Below, one piece after another: positions 8,970 through 20,565 of a stretch of 64,000 nt of DNA. Each line of letters opens with the position of its first letter. Positions within the stretch are counted from its first letter, which is position 1. Below the pieces are notes generated by a model. It did no database searches. It was not told the DNA's origin and saw only the letters and a list, made by a program, of their open reading frames with translations. A program made the position numbers and the translations under genes. Source of the stretch: Pycnopodia helianthoides (Eukaryota; Echinodermata; Asteroidea; Forcipulatida; Asteriidae); contig CM063246.1 of the NCBI GenBank assembly GCA_032158295.1, positions 5,361,491-5,425,490 of the forward strand, in the 5' to 3' direction.

Positions 8970-11914
8970 ACCTGATTTGATGAAGTATTGGCAAAGTGAA
9001 TAAGTGGTTTTATGGTGTGTTTATTGAAACCGCAGGATTGGAATGGAATGTGTCCCAAAATGACAAAATGGGCCTTTCTCTAACTTTGTGTTACTATAAA
9101 TCTTAAACTAAGCTACATTTTCAAAGACGTTAGCCAGCCGGGCTACCTATGAGCAATTTTTTGCTAAATCGAGCCCCGTTTTATACCTATAAATCTTTAC
9201 ACCAGAGGGTCCAGCGCTCTGCGTTTGAGTGGTTTTTTTTTCAAAATAAAATTTTAAACAGTGTCTTAATCACATAATTTGCATTTGATTGCCGGGGGAT
9301 GTAATCATTGCAAAGCGCCTGAATGGCCATGACTGCAACTTGTCGAAGTGTCAACTTATCTATTTTTTAGAGAAAGCTAAGTTTGTGCGATAATGTTCGC
9401 CGAACAGAGAATTACAATTTTGTGTAGGCTTTGGTTAACTTGGGTGAAGTGAGTTATTGGGACAACTTGCAAGTTTTATTTTTCAAAGGTTTCGCATGTG
9501 CTAATCCGGTTTATTCAATCAAGTCCATTTGTAAAACTCGTCACAAAGTTTGGTCTCGGGGACAAACAAGCCAAACCCACGTGTCAGTCAGTGTTTTGCA
9601 TTGCTTTGTGTACTCTGATCTGAACAAGTGTCATTGAAACTGTTGATGGGTAAATTTGTTACGGGTGCCCCCATTGGCCTGTCCATTGTTCAGTGTCCTG
9701 TGTTTTTGTGCAAATACGGGGGGAAAAACACGAGCGTTAAATGTCGCCATCTTGCATCTTGCATTTGTGCTCTGTGTTTGTGCTGGTAGGGTGCTTATCA
9801 GATGGTGATTTTGTCAATTGTCCTGAGAGAGATTGGAAGCTCCATCTCTCTTGTAGCTGGCAGTGCTGGTTGCAGTGACTGCAGCCATTGGTAGCCTGTT
9901 CCAGATCCAAACAGCTCTTGGGAGAGGGCTATAGAGGTATAGCAGTCAACTCTGGCGAATGGTTGCCTGTAGTTGAGGCTATGTTTGATTGGTCTGGTTG
10001 TGTCGGCTTGACTGTCTAGTCTCTTGGTTGGATGGGTTTGGTGGAGTCGGTTTGATCGTCTGTTCTCTTGGATGATTTTTAGAGGGAATATGTGTATTGA
10101 TTTGGCCGTGTAGAGTTTTGAAGAGGAGTTGAACCTGATGGAGGAGACGTCTGTCATGCAGGGTGTCCCATCCCAGTAATGTCACCATACCAACCATACT
10201 TGATCCCCCCCCCCCGCATCCCCCGCTGGTTACGCCCACTGCAAACACAATTCTAATGGAAATGATCAAAAAAAGAGAGGCTTTGACAAATCTTCCAGGT
10301 AATTTGCCAAATGTGCTCTTTTCCGATGTGACATAAAACAATTAAAAAGAACACAAAAATGAAACTTGAGGCAGCAGTGAAAAGCAGGCGGGAACAAGTT
10401 GTTTTGTATATGTCATGTGGCCGAAAGAGTTTTTGCTATATCTAATCTGGTCCTTGCTCAATGCTCTAAGCAAGTTTTTTCTTCCTCTTTCTTTCGTGCT
10501 TATGTGCTCAGTCGCGCTGCGTGGAATTGAGTCATACAGTCTCTTAAATGTGTTTGTCCTTCTTCTAGATTTCCAGTATCCAGTCATCCAGAATTGTCAA
10601 CAGGGTGTTTGGTTGGCCTGAATGGCAACCCACCCAGTTTCCGCAGGACAACTCCGACATCTGTACACATTAAAACACAACAAATGAATGGATACATGCC
10701 GATCGCCATGACGATGGGTTCCGTCCGTGGACACTTTTCAAGAATCGGCGTGGAGTTATGAGGAGCAATAAACTGTATTTGAAAAGAAAGTGAACACATC
10801 CAACAAAAAAAGTATTAAAGCCTTTGTGGGAACACCTTGAGAGACAAAATGCACAATGACTTGACAAAGAAGATAAAAAGCTTTGCGTCTGTAGGTGTAA
10901 ACAAGGGCTTAGAGACGGTAAGCCTGGCCAGAGCCTGTATTCAATGTAGTGAAGAAGAACTGTTCATAGGGGCAGTTTAGGTATGTTCCATTAAACCTGA
11001 AAAGCTTCTGTTGTGTGTGGGCAATGTTGTCACCCTGGGAATTGCCATGGTTGATCAGCTTAACAGCTTAATACTGCATGAGCAAATGTTGTTTGTCTCC
11101 GACGCCTTGTTTATAAGCCACGTGAGCCCCCCATCCCAGCCTTCTCTTGAGGGTCTCGCCCTCCTTCATCACGGCGCTCCATGGGGGCTTATTCAGGTTT
11201 TGAGCCCACTGATTTCAGCCAAGATAAATGACCAGCATGATTTCCCCCTCCGAAGTCTCCCCAACAAAAAAAATGGGATTTGTTTTGTGTCCATTGTCCG
11301 GCTGGTGTGATAGTTAGAGAACCGACTAGAATTCCCCCTTTGTGCCAACCGGCCATTTGTCAGCGAGTTTCCGGATTGAGACATAATAAGCTACACGGAG
11401 AGTGGCTGCCTTTTTTCTGTTTGTGTTATTATTTTGGTCTGTCCATACATACTCCCGTCTAAATGGTCTGTCAGGTCCTTGCTCTATGGTCAGGTTAACA
11501 CAGTTTCACTTACCACTGGGCCGGCCAGACCACACACAACAGGCTGTGTAGGTGAAGAAACTCCTGGCTAGCCCCAAGGGTGCGTCCTTGTGGTCTCTTG
11601 AGAGTTTGTTTGGATGTGTTGAGAGGGTTAAGATCTTATTCCTCATCCCCAGAGATTGCTACCTCTCAGGGAGATATCGCAATCCTAAGTGCCCCGTGGC
11701 AGCATCAGTTGAACACCAGCCAACTTTGAGGAAGATTTAGGATGTACACTCTAGCCGATGGCTATGGTATGGGGCAAGGCTACCACATCAACTTCGCCCA
11801 TCCTGCTCCAGTTATCCACTCTGATTCGCAATTCCCCATAAAACCGAACGCACGAACAAACCTTGGTACCATTGTGCCATAAGATGATGAAAACAAAGCC
11901 ACAGGTAACTTGGG
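8970..11914. other. Long stretch without recognised genes or repeat families
   Basis: The only internal structure seen is a diverged ~42-bp tandem duplication (9987-10028 and 10030-10071; each ends CTCTTGGNTG) and a C run near 10207-10215. Short frames occur on both strands without splice context. Nothing else is recognised. Confidence 0.4.
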
Positions 11915-11990
11915 TGTGACGTGAACCCACGATCTCTCTCATTCTAGAGCAGTTGTTTTGTTTCCCAGACCACTGAGTTGGTCCGTTGAT
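11915..11990 (-). mobile_element. tRNA-like SINE fragment, degraded
   Basis: On the minus strand a B-box-like GATCGTGGGTTCACG follows a degenerate A-box region (CCAACTCAGTGGTCTGGG reads from the same strand). This is probably an old tRNA-headed SINE at the left edge of a SINE cluster. Confidence 0.4.
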
Positions 11991-12107
11991 GAGATGCCGG
12001 TTCGAACCCCGAAATTATCAGCAGGTACCGCAACAATGTAAAGATCAAGTAATAAACCTCAAGGGAAACTGACTGGGTAAATTCTGAACAAGTTTAGTTT
12101 TAACACA

Positions 12108-12190
12108 GAAAAAATGGACATGAGCGGGACTTGAACCTGCGACCTCCGGATTAATATGTCAGCAGTCTACCAACTGAGCCATCTTCTTTG
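12108..12190 (-). mobile_element. tRNA-headed SINE, family C head
   Basis: The minus strand reads GATGGCTCAGTTGGTAGACT (A box) ... GGAGGTCGCAGGTTCAAGTC (B box) and then CCGCTCATG. The same head occurs at 15921, 18735 and 43728. It is tRNA-like, but the acceptor stem is not conserved. Confidence 0.65.
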
Positions 12191-12409
12191 TTCAGCCTAA
12201 AATGACAGTTTAAAAATGTAACATTTGCACCGGAATAAAGAAAATTGTTAACTTGGTTTTACCATTCAGCCAGTATGTGAGATAAACCACTGTGTACTCC
12301 AAGCTGTCTCGGAGAACTTTCCCCAACGGCACTCTGGGGGAAGTACTGAGTATACAGCAACAACTTTATTTGATTTCAGTTACACGTCCAACAGCACAAT
12401 AGGTGCAAA

Positions 12410-12602
12410 CTACAGGATTAATAGAAAACAAGAAGATATGTTCAGTTTTAGATGTTGGAGGAAAACCCCAACGGGGAATACCAACGTGTAGGAACTGAAA
12501 ATCCAATCCACATGCAAGGCTTCGGTCTGAGGTGGGATTCAAACCAGGGTCCACAGAGGTGAAAGGCCGGGAAATGAAACCACTAAGCTGACCTGACCCC
12601 AT
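12410..12602 (-). mobile_element. tRNA-headed SINE, family B
   Basis: On the minus strand it starts GGGGTCAGGTCAGCTTAGTG, has the B-box-like GGTTTGAATCCC, then the family body words TGGATTGGATTTTCAGTTCC and GGGGTTTTCCTCCAACATCT. Related copies lie at 15051 and 52686 on the plus strand and at 19215 on the minus strand. Confidence 0.75.
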
Positions 12603-12625
12603 AGTATGATGGTGAAAATCCTGTG

Positions 12626-12985
12626 GCGTGCCCTGGCCGAGCTGTCTAGTTCACCGGACCCAAGCTCTGAAGTGTTGTCAGCAGAGGGTTCGAATCCCGG
12701 TCATGACACTTGTGCCCTTGAGTAAGGCACTTGACCATAATTGCTTCGTAAAAAGTTGGGAAGGTGGTGCAGTCTGCTCTACCAGCCAGGCAGGCTCCTA
12801 GTTGATGATACCCATGTTGTGAAGGGGTTATAACCATGTTTCAGCCCCAGGAGTAGGTGACAACGTGCCCCCGGTGATAGTTGATTTGGGTTGACAGCCC
12901 AAATCAGTTAAGTGTAGCCCTCACCTTGAATTGGCTGTCTGGCCTTGTGAGTTGGGCGATATCTCATTACTAAAAACAAATAATA
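12626..12985 (+). mobile_element. tRNA-headed SINE, family A with body type 1
   Basis: The head carries A box TGGCCGAGCTGTC and B box GGTTCGAATCC, then TGACACTTGTGCCCTTGAG. The body includes GGTGGTGCAGTCTGCTCTACC, TTTCAGCCCCAGGAGTAGG and GTGTAGCCCTCACCTTGAA, and ends GGCGATATCTCATTACTAAA. It aligns end to end with 43318-43690, giving a full length near 360 bp. Confidence 0.85.
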
Positions 12986-13114
12986 TCTTCAAACTCATAC
13001 TACCTGAAAACAACAGTTCCTTTAAATATTTGTTTTGTTGGTCATCATACCAGGACTTATAATAGACACACCATGTCATAATAGGTAGACTCCCAACATT
13101 AGGGATATAATTTA

Positions 13115-13190
13115 ATAGCTCAGTTTGGTATTATAGTGCCGTCCTGTTAATCAGTGAGGTCGCAGAATTCAAGTCCTGCTCGATTTTCGG
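13115..13190 (+). mobile_element. tRNA-headed SINE, family C head fragment
   Basis: The plus strand reads TAGCTCAGTTTGGTATTATA then GAGGTCGCAGAATTCAAGTCC, a degraded version of the family C head. Confidence 0.5.
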
Positions 13191-15050
13191 ATGACAATGT
13201 GACAGGGAGTGGTCTTTTCTCTAAAATGATTAGCTCCGTGTGTACAATTGAGAAACTTGTACTGTAATTAGTTGGCTAAACAGAATCCTTGGGTGCGGGG
13301 ATACAACATCGAAATTATAACACCAATGTGCTCAATTTCAAAGGGTACAAGGACTTTGTGTTTATATTGTCGCTTGAGGTCATTTAGTTAATTTTTTTTC
13401 AAAGAAATTAGATGATAAATGACCAAACAAACAACAATCTGTGTGAATGATTTCTCGCTCCTTCTCCATTTACTTGGTTTTTGAGTTGCTGTTTTTTTTC
13501 TTCTTCTTCTTCTTTTCTTTTTTACATTCAAAGTACTGGACTGTAACTGAGCCAATTTGTATTAAATATTGTATCAAATAAAGCAGTAATGTCATAAAAT
13601 CCATGTCCGAGGCAATTAATGTGGTAATTTGTTCTTTGTTTGCTGGTAAAGGTATAATCACTCCCAGAAGCAAAGCGAGCTAATGGGCCTCTTCGTTCCT
13701 CCACGAGCTTGATGGAAGCTTCATCCCCAAGGATTTACCACCCAAAAACTCCTCATCAATTCATGGCACGGAGCTGCTTCATATTTCTTACTGGTAATGA
13801 AATAGCTGTCATCATCAATAATGGATAACGAGGCAACAAGGTTGCAAGTTCTCATTGTCATGGAGTTGTGCATCACCTCCAGGGTGCATCGAAGGCCCTC
13901 GTAGTGTCCCACTGTATTAAAACACACTCAGTCACACCCTATTGAATCCTGATTACAAATGGAAATAGATGCGAGGTATCTGCTCCACGGCCTCTACCTG
14001 ATTTTCAATTCCGCTCGCGTCCTTGTCGACGGGGCCGATGCATGCACAGAGACTTCGTCCCCGGACGTGTCGCTGAAAATCTCCCGTGTAGGACCCCGTC
14101 TCTGAAATGTCAGCATGTGCGTAAACACGTGTCGGCACGGTGTGGTCCTATTTGTTGGTGATATTCTGCGAGTTTGTTGTTCTCATGCTGGAGGAAGGAA
14201 GGGTGTTACAGACATGTACAGGCAATCTCATCAACGATGAGGGGGAACAGGGAAGAATCTCCAAGACGCAGATGGGCCTTGTTTTCGAGCGCATCAATTT
14301 TTCATGAAACAGTTCTGTACGTGTTTTTTGCCAGGCGAGTCATAGGAAGAAGTAAACAAGTCGGATTATACAGCTCCTCTCTTTTTAGCATTTCCACGCG
14401 CTCTCACTTAACATTGAGCTCGAGATTCAAAATTATGAACAAACTAAAATCCTTTCACACGAGCAACAGTAAGAAAGGTCCTCGGTTGATGCCTGACGGC
14501 TGTCTGCCACTTCGTTCGATAACGATTATTTAAGCTTTCACCATGAATTCTTAAAACACAAATTTACCAACTTCCCTTGTTTTCGGAGTGGGGGTTAAAG
14601 GTCACGATTGTTCATTTACTGAACACTTTCTTCTACTAGTGACATAATCTGTGCATGAGCATAATGATTTTGCCATAGCAAGGGTCCCTGGTTATGGCAC
14701 AGTAATCAATTCACACTACACATCGTGGTGATTTCAACATGGTTGTCATTAAATATTTGGAGGAGGTCTGGATCTCTGTTAAAAATAACACGGGTCCTTG
14801 GTTATTATTTAACAAGGTTAGCTTTCACACTACTGTAATTTTCTATTTTTAACATCGATGTGATTTTAGTCAAGGTAAACAATTTTATTGCGTGAAAGGG
14901 CCTTGGGTCCTGGAAATCATTAAGGAAACTGCATTTCTGATATGTTATAATACTATAGTGTGATTGCATGGGCGTGGCAAGGGCAGTTTCTTTGGGAGGG
15001 TGTATGGGAGCCAATATAGACCGGTGCTTTCTTTTAGGGGTATTGAGGTC
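13191..15050. other. Unassigned sequence; weak exon-like and MITE-like signals
   Basis: A pyrimidine tract with repeated TTC lies at 13493-13522. Bases 13690-14540 are richer in CpG than their surroundings. On the minus strand, open segments 13792-13911 and 13998-14101 have AG/GT borders but cannot be joined: the gap is only 86 bp and the frames clash. Around 14700-14930 two related halves (GGGTCCCTGGTTATGG and GGGTCCTTGGTTATTA, each followed by CACACTAC) suggest an old duplicated element. Confidence 0.3.
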
Positions 15051-15500
15051 GGTCAGGTTGGCGGAGTGGTTTCTTGCCTCGCCATTCACCTCTAGGACCA
15101 CGGTTCGAATCCCGTCATGAGCACTGTGGATTGGGTTTTTAGTTCCTAGTTGATTTCATTTTCCCTGGGGGCCTTTTTCTCAAACCTCGGCTTGGGCTTA
15201 GTGGCTTGGGAACCGTCATCCATTTTGGAGCAGTGTGTATTGTGCACGGTGTGCCAAGCATCAAACGTAGCCTAAGCCGAGATTTGTAAAAAAAAAGTCC
15301 CCGAGAATCATTCTCTGGGGTTTTCCTCCCACATCTAATTCTGAAACTTCCTTCCTTGTCCTTTCTTTCCATGTGGTTCTTAGCTAGTACATTGGTTGAA
15401 AGATTGAGTTCAGTGGTTGACTTCGCTTGTCTGAAAATCCTTGGCTTCACGACCAGTATTACAAAATAAACAAATAAAAATGAACAAATAATAATAATAT
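15051..15500 (+). mobile_element. tRNA-headed SINE, family B, interrupted
   Basis: The head GGTCAGGTTGGCGGAGTGG (A box) and GGTTCGAATCCC (B box) is followed by GCACTGTGGATTGGGTTTTT. After an inserted foldback (about 15171-15300) the body resumes as TCTCTGGGGTTTTCCTCCC ... GTGGTTCTTAGCTAGTA. It ends in an A-rich tail with AATAATAAT. The uninterrupted relative is at 52686-52960. Confidence 0.8.
15171..15300. mobile_element. Foldback element nested in a family B SINE
   Basis: The arm CAAACCTCGGCTTGGGCT (left) pairs with AGCCTAAGCCGAGATTTG (right). Comparison with 52686-52960 shows this block is extra sequence between the CCCTGG and CTCTTGGGGTTTTCC words of the SINE body. Confidence 0.65.
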
Positions 15501-15920
15501 TTGGAAACCAGTTTGCCGACTCACCGACTGTCAATGTTCTCCACACTGTTTCAAAGCGAAGAATGGCTAAGACTGAAAGACTATCGTGCCCAGAACGCAA
15601 CCACACTGTCTTGACTATTGTCAAAGCAACACACAGTCTTGCAAGAGGAAAAACAAAACAATGAGTGGATTTTATTCTGGATTAACTTGTTCTACTTAGA
15701 CTTCGTGCTTCGTTCGTTGACTGAGACTCAAAAGTTCGACAGAGAGAAATTGTTGGGGGAGTGTCACACTACTAGCACCCTCCCACATTCCTCTGGTCGC
15801 CACACCCTGAATAACTGTTGTATTTCCCATATGTCTTTCATCATAATAGCAGTAAATTTACCCGTGAATTTCCAGAAACTGTTGTATTCCTTCCTTAATT
15901 TCGGATTGAACGAAGCATTT

Positions 15921-16050
15921 TGACTAGAGCAGGAATTGATTCTATACGACCTCCGGATTCACGTGCCAGCGCTCTACCAGAGAGCCATCTCGCCCGAATG
16001 TTGGTGGTTTCCCTATTTTGTCAACATCTTTGTTCGGGGGTGTCAGTCAG
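15921..16050 (-). mobile_element. tRNA-headed SINE, family C
   Basis: The minus strand contains GCGAGATGGCTCTCTGGTAG (A box region) and GGAGGTCGTATAGAATCAATT (degenerate B box). The flanking block shared with 43728-43866 is GTTGGTGGTTTCCCTATTTT ... CATCTTTGTTCGGGGGTG on the plus strand, which lies upstream of the head on the element's own strand. Confidence 0.7.
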
Positions 16051-17146
16051 AACATTTTGTCTGATAAAAGGCGTATGTCAAAGCAACTGCATCTTCACAC
16101 TACACCTTTACAAATTGTGAACTGGAAATAACACTCGAGCTTTGAGATTGATGTATCCTTAACTTGGTCTGAGGGACACCTGTCATGGGCACTGTACATT
16201 GAATATCATTTGGGCCTGTGCAAAATCTGTCTTAATACCTACAGGTGACCAACAAGACCATATGAATTTAAAACTGTTGGTGAGTGGTTGTTTTCGCTAA
16301 GCAGGTGGATTGGCTAAGCACCATTTTTGTGGTAGGGGACTTCTTGTGGTCCGTCCCCCCAGTATAGCTTCCAGACTCTGTACACACAGGTCTAGTCGCC
16401 TCAGAATAGTTAGACTAAAAGCAAACCCTTGAAATCTTAATCTGTATGGGCATCTACGGGGTCTGTTTGTGTAGTCATGTAAGTCAGGGCACTGCCTACA
16501 AGCTCTTACTTCCCAAAACCCTCTCCCCGTCACACAAAAACATACTTCAAATCATCCGAGGAACAACTACAGCAGGATAAACACACAAGGTAATCTTCAC
16601 TTTGGAATTTTCCTTTCAGTGGAGAATACAGAAATATGCGCTAATCCTGTGACAACACATGTCAACTATTCAAGTATGGTTTGTTCCAATATGTACTGAG
16701 CAGTTTGTACAGGGATCAGTGGAGATTTACGTTGCTTCGAAGGTGACTGCCTTTACTGCTCTGTGCACCAACGCCAACAACACTCCACACCTTTGAGACA
16801 CACTTGAACAAAATGCAACTCGTTTTCAAACGGACGGTTGCTGTCAGTCAGTTGTGCTTGCGGTCAATGCGAGCCGGTTCTCTGTTTGCCAGAAAAAGGT
16901 GAACTCGAACGCCGAAGTGTTTCTCTTTTCCCGTCGAAGGCACTGCTTTGTTTTGCCGCATACCTTGCCTAGAATTTAAAGGGTTTTGAACCAACCTTTT
17001 TTAGAAGAAAGAATTCGTAATAGTTGGTTTAAAAAAAGGTTGAGTAAAAATACTAAATTTATATTACAAATGTAAGCACCATACTGTTAATAGTTCATCC
17101 TATATTAATTAATGTCTTATTTGAACGGGTGTGCACAACGTTAAAA
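16051..17146. other. Unannotated sequence with one hairpin
   Basis: An inverted repeat (about 16989-17004 AACCAACCTTTTTT with 17026-17042 AAAAAAAGGTTG) is the only structure seen. Confidence 0.4.
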
Positions 17147-17452
17147 AGAAAATAAAATGTTCACAGACTTACACATATAACTTACATGTCATAAAGATTA
17201 TGCTTGAAAACTCCCCTTTAAATATTTTAGCCTGAATTGTTTAGATAGTTTTTGAGAATAGAATAAAAAAAAATATTTCATCACCGAATGTTTGAAAACA
17301 GTGAAAACATGGGATGTTTTTTGTTGTTATTTGTGTACACTATTTTGTTCATGATTCCGATGATCGATTGAGCTTCAACTTTGACAGGATTGTTATTTCA
17401 CTGGATCAGAACAAGTGTGGATAGTGGTCTTTGGCAATTACCAAGGTAGGTC
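17147..17452 (-). mobile_element. Degraded TTAA MITE (partial)
   Basis: Words shared with the superfamily are TTCACAGACTTACACATATAACTTACATG, CCGATGATCGATTGAGCTTC and GGTCTTTGGCAATTACCAAGG, in the order expected for the minus orientation. The terminal repeats are no longer intact. Confidence 0.6.
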
Positions 17453-17462
17453 ACATGCTTAA

Positions 17463-17600
17463 AGGCAAAGACATGTGTTGGTTCTGATAAACGAAAACCT
17501 ATGTGGATAATTTTTAATAACTTGATTCCAGTTCCAAGTTCCCTTTGAAATATTTCTGGTCTCAAATACTACAGTATGCCAAAACATTTTCTCTAGATAC
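17463..17600. mobile_element. Left end of a further TTAA MITE (truncated)
   Basis: TTAA (17459-17462) followed by AGGCAAAGACATGTGTTGGT resembles a superfamily left end. The AAATATTTCTGGTCTCAAATAC word is shared with internal sequence of other copies. The right end is not found. Confidence 0.4.
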
Positions 17601-18245
17601 TTGGTTTACATGTCGATTTGAAAAGAAGAATAACAAACTTAAGTAAGACTGTAACATGACTGTAAACAAAAACCCGTAGGGAAAACATAATCTGTGTTTT
17701 GGGTGTTTTCTCGAAAAGTGTGACCTCATACTCCCGCCAAAATCCTCACGTAATCTTACCTATCGTTCTTCAGGCACCAGATGTGTGACATGCAGCCCTA
17801 ACTGAAGCATGCATAAGAGCGGTAAAATCAGTAATAATCCAAATCAATCAGATCCCAATATCATTCAGATTTAATCAGAGTTACTCCAAGTTGGCAGGGA
17901 GCACCTGTTGTGTTTCCTGCCCCTCCTCCCCCCGAGCCATATATAGAATCAAGAATGCCATGGACAGGCACCAGTCTATGTCAGGGCTTAGCCAATAGGA
18001 AGTACACAGGACCTACACACCTGTTATTATTGGCAAGCCTAACCAATCGAAGAATCGGTGTAACAAACCCTTTTGGACAATGCTGGCGACTGGGGCACCT
18101 GCTCGGTGTTTGGATGCGTTCCTCATAAAATGGTCCGTAGACAAATTACATTCAAATGCTGAGTTATAATAAATGTTATTGTATCATGTCTCACTGTCAC
18201 TTTTTCTTCTTCTTTATTGTCAAGGTTAATCATAAATCACAGTCT
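17601..18245. other. Unannotated unique sequence
   Basis: Nothing recognised. A CATATATAGAATC string at 17938-17950 could look like a TATA box, but no gene follows. Confidence 0.4.
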
Positions 18246-18249
18246 TTAA

Positions 18250-18636
18250 AGAAACATTACAGAATTGATAAGAAAAAAACTTGTAAAATATACTTTTGAT
18301 CACAGATTTACATAAAACTTACACGGTCTAATGATGATGATAGTAGAAAACATCCCTTGAAATATTTCTGTCTGAAATACCATATTTGATGAGAAATGAA
18401 TAAACTAACTTTCCGATTGGAGTTTATTGCTCAGTGAGCGTTTTATTCATTTGTTGAATCTATATGATTTCATGCAAATATGTAATCGGTTTTTCACTAT
18501 TTACTCGTGACCCAGATGGCCGATCGATCTCAAACTTCTATACAGGTTTGTCAGTTTATGTATATGGTGGATTACATAAAGTGCTTACACTGCCAGCAAC
18601 TGATTTGTTAGCAAAAAACAATTCTGTTATGTTCCT
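18250..18636 (-). mobile_element. TTAA-flanked MITE, AGGAACATTACAG subfamily (copy 2)
   Basis: Ends are AGAAACATTACAGAATTG and CAATTCTGTTATGTTCCT, with TTAA at 18246-18249 and 18637-18640. It is oriented opposite to the copy at 2209. The central palindrome GCTCAGTGAGC is at 18429-18439, against a midpoint of 18443. Confidence 0.9.
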
Positions 18637-18734
18637 TTAAGAACTTGTAGTTTTATGGGACTTTTTTGTCTTCTTCTATTTTTTAAATAACTGACTTGGT
18701 ACATGTAAAACAAATTTTGGGTGCACACAGAAAA

Positions 18735-18815
18735 ATTGACTAGAGCAGGATTTGAACCTGCGACCTCTGGTTTTAACCGTTGCTCTACCAATAAGCTATC
18801 CGGCTGGTTGGCCCT
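18735..18815 (-). mobile_element. tRNA-headed SINE, family C head
   Basis: The minus strand reads GGATAGCTTATTGGTAGAGC (A box) and AGAGGTCGCAGGTTCAAATCC (B box), followed by TGCTCTAGTCAA. The tRNA-like part is the best preserved of this family in the window. Confidence 0.65.
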
Positions 18816-19214
18816 TTTGCTTCGGAGATGGAGCCATTTGACGTGCATTTAGCGTATGTTCTTAAAAAAAAGGGTAAAATAATGATTGACTTCTTAAGTT
18901 GCATCATTTGGTCATCATTGCTCTCAGGGTTAACACTGACAGATTTTTACTTGAAGCTGTGCAAGATGAAGCTTAACTTGAGACATTCAACTGGTGACCA
19001 TGTTTGAGATTAGTGCTGAGATGTTGACAATAAGGTTAATCAACTGTAATCATTTTGTTGGGTTCCTGACATAAGGAAACAGTAAGGGCTCTTTTGCCCT
19101 TTTGCTGGGCACACTTTGTCCACCATTATCCATGCAGGACGACATAACCATTACAAGTGAAATACAAACAAACAATTATTGTATATTATATTTATTTTGT
19201 ACACATCGCTAAGC
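18816..19214. other. Unannotated unique sequence
   Basis: Nothing recognised. Confidence 0.4.
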
Positions 19215-19395
19215 ACGATTAGCACCAATAATAACAGGATGAATAGGAAACGAGAAGAAATGTTCAGTTGTAGATGTGGGGGGGGGGGAACCAATGGGGA
19301 AAACCCATGCAATCACTGTAGCTGAAAACCCATTCTACAAGCAATGCTCTGGGTCTGAGAAGGTATCCAATAAGACCCACGATCTGGGTGATGGT
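19215..19395 (-). mobile_element. tRNA-headed SINE, family B, degraded
   Basis: The plus strand shows GAAGAAATGTTCAGTTGTAGATGTGGG and AAAACCCATGCAATC, matching the inverted body at 12410-12602 (GATATGTTCAGTTTTAGATG). The head is decayed near 19380. Confidence 0.6.
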
Positions 19396-20504
19396 TGCAA
19401 GCTAGTAGGTATCTGTTTCTTGTGGATAAGCACATCTTGTCTTCAACATTTATTTTGCAGTATTTTGATGCTGGCCTTCCTTTCCTGTCTGCCCAAAACT
19501 TCGCATGATACGATATAGACGTTCTCGCCAGCCACGGAGTAAGGAAGGAAGACCTGGTCTGTATCAGAGAAACAATGCTCCTGCCATCTCTGTGCTGACG
19601 GCAGACCAGGGAGATTAGCGGACAAAACACTGTCCAGCCCCTGTCGCACCACAATGCACGCGGTGTATGCCTACTTCACACATAGACATTTTGTCTGGCA
19701 GGCATGTCCAATTCTCCCGGGAACAAAAAAGTGGTGCGCAAGAACCCTTCTATTTTTGGTGAGGTGAAAGTGATATGACATGTTCTATGGAGTGCCCGTG
19801 ATCCTATAATTACTCTGTGATTACATATCTAAGCTTGCATCTTTGTTTGGGGGTCTGCTTGGGTCTATGTTTACCCCCTCTATAAATTGGGGTTGGTTTA
19901 ACATGGCTCCAGATTTGATTCTTTCGGAGGAAGGGGGATGGGATTATCGACAAGATGGAAGATGTTCATACGGATGATGCCAAGATGTCTGTCTGCCTTC
20001 ATGTATTCTGAAGCTCTTATTCAGCCTCGTGTCTGCTTGTCGGTCATTATTTAACTTGTGTGCGTCAAACACACACGATGCGCAACACCTTTTGGCAATA
20101 CCAGACATCAAAAGATACAAATCTCTTTCCTGGAAATGGTGGCTGCATTTATTAATTGAAACGCCATCTAAATTTCAGGAGTTGAAAAGGTTGTAAGAAT
20201 GTCATGACTGCAGGTCTGGAATTTCATCTTTGAGGGTGGGTGTAAGGCCAATATATTTTTGTCAAAGGGCACTTCCATTGGAGAATACCATCTTTTAGAA
20301 GGGCACCAAGGCCAAGACCAGGGCAACGGAGGTCATCCTCTGTGGCCAGCGTGTAATTACAGGCCTTCGACTGGTCTTAAAACTTTCCTCTTGTTGCGCA
20401 CTATTGGTCATTAATACAAGTATTTGATGTTACAAGATGTCGACTGTGTAAAAATGAGTTCCAGATGTAAAGATATTGGAGTGGATTGATATGGTGGAGC
20501 ATTC
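19396..20504. other. Unannotated unique sequence
   Basis: Open frames on the minus strand around 19313-19654 overlap SINE sequence and have no recognisable motif. Nothing else is seen. Confidence 0.4.
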
Positions 20505-20565
20505 TGATGCGGCCATCATGATTTCCCCCACTCAAATCAATGTAACCAAACCGAGGCTGGAAGGG
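20505..20565. repeat. Interspersed repeat fragment shared with 53043-53095
   Basis: CCCACTCAAATCAATGTAAC followed by CAAACCGAGGCTGG matches CCCATTCAAGTCAGTGTAAC plus CAAACCGAGGCTGG at 53058-53093, each preceded by a GCNGCCATC word. The family is unknown. Confidence 0.55.

Noticed and set aside
13792..13911. 120-bp minus-strand open segment with acceptor CAG and donor GTAAGA, phase 1-1
   Set aside because: Attractive symmetric exon borders, but no family is recognised. The only nearby partner (13998-14101) is 86 bp away and in an incompatible frame, so it is left as a weak hint.
15139..15624. 161-codon minus-strand frame
   Set aside because: It runs antisense through a SINE and its nested foldback and has no recognisable domain.
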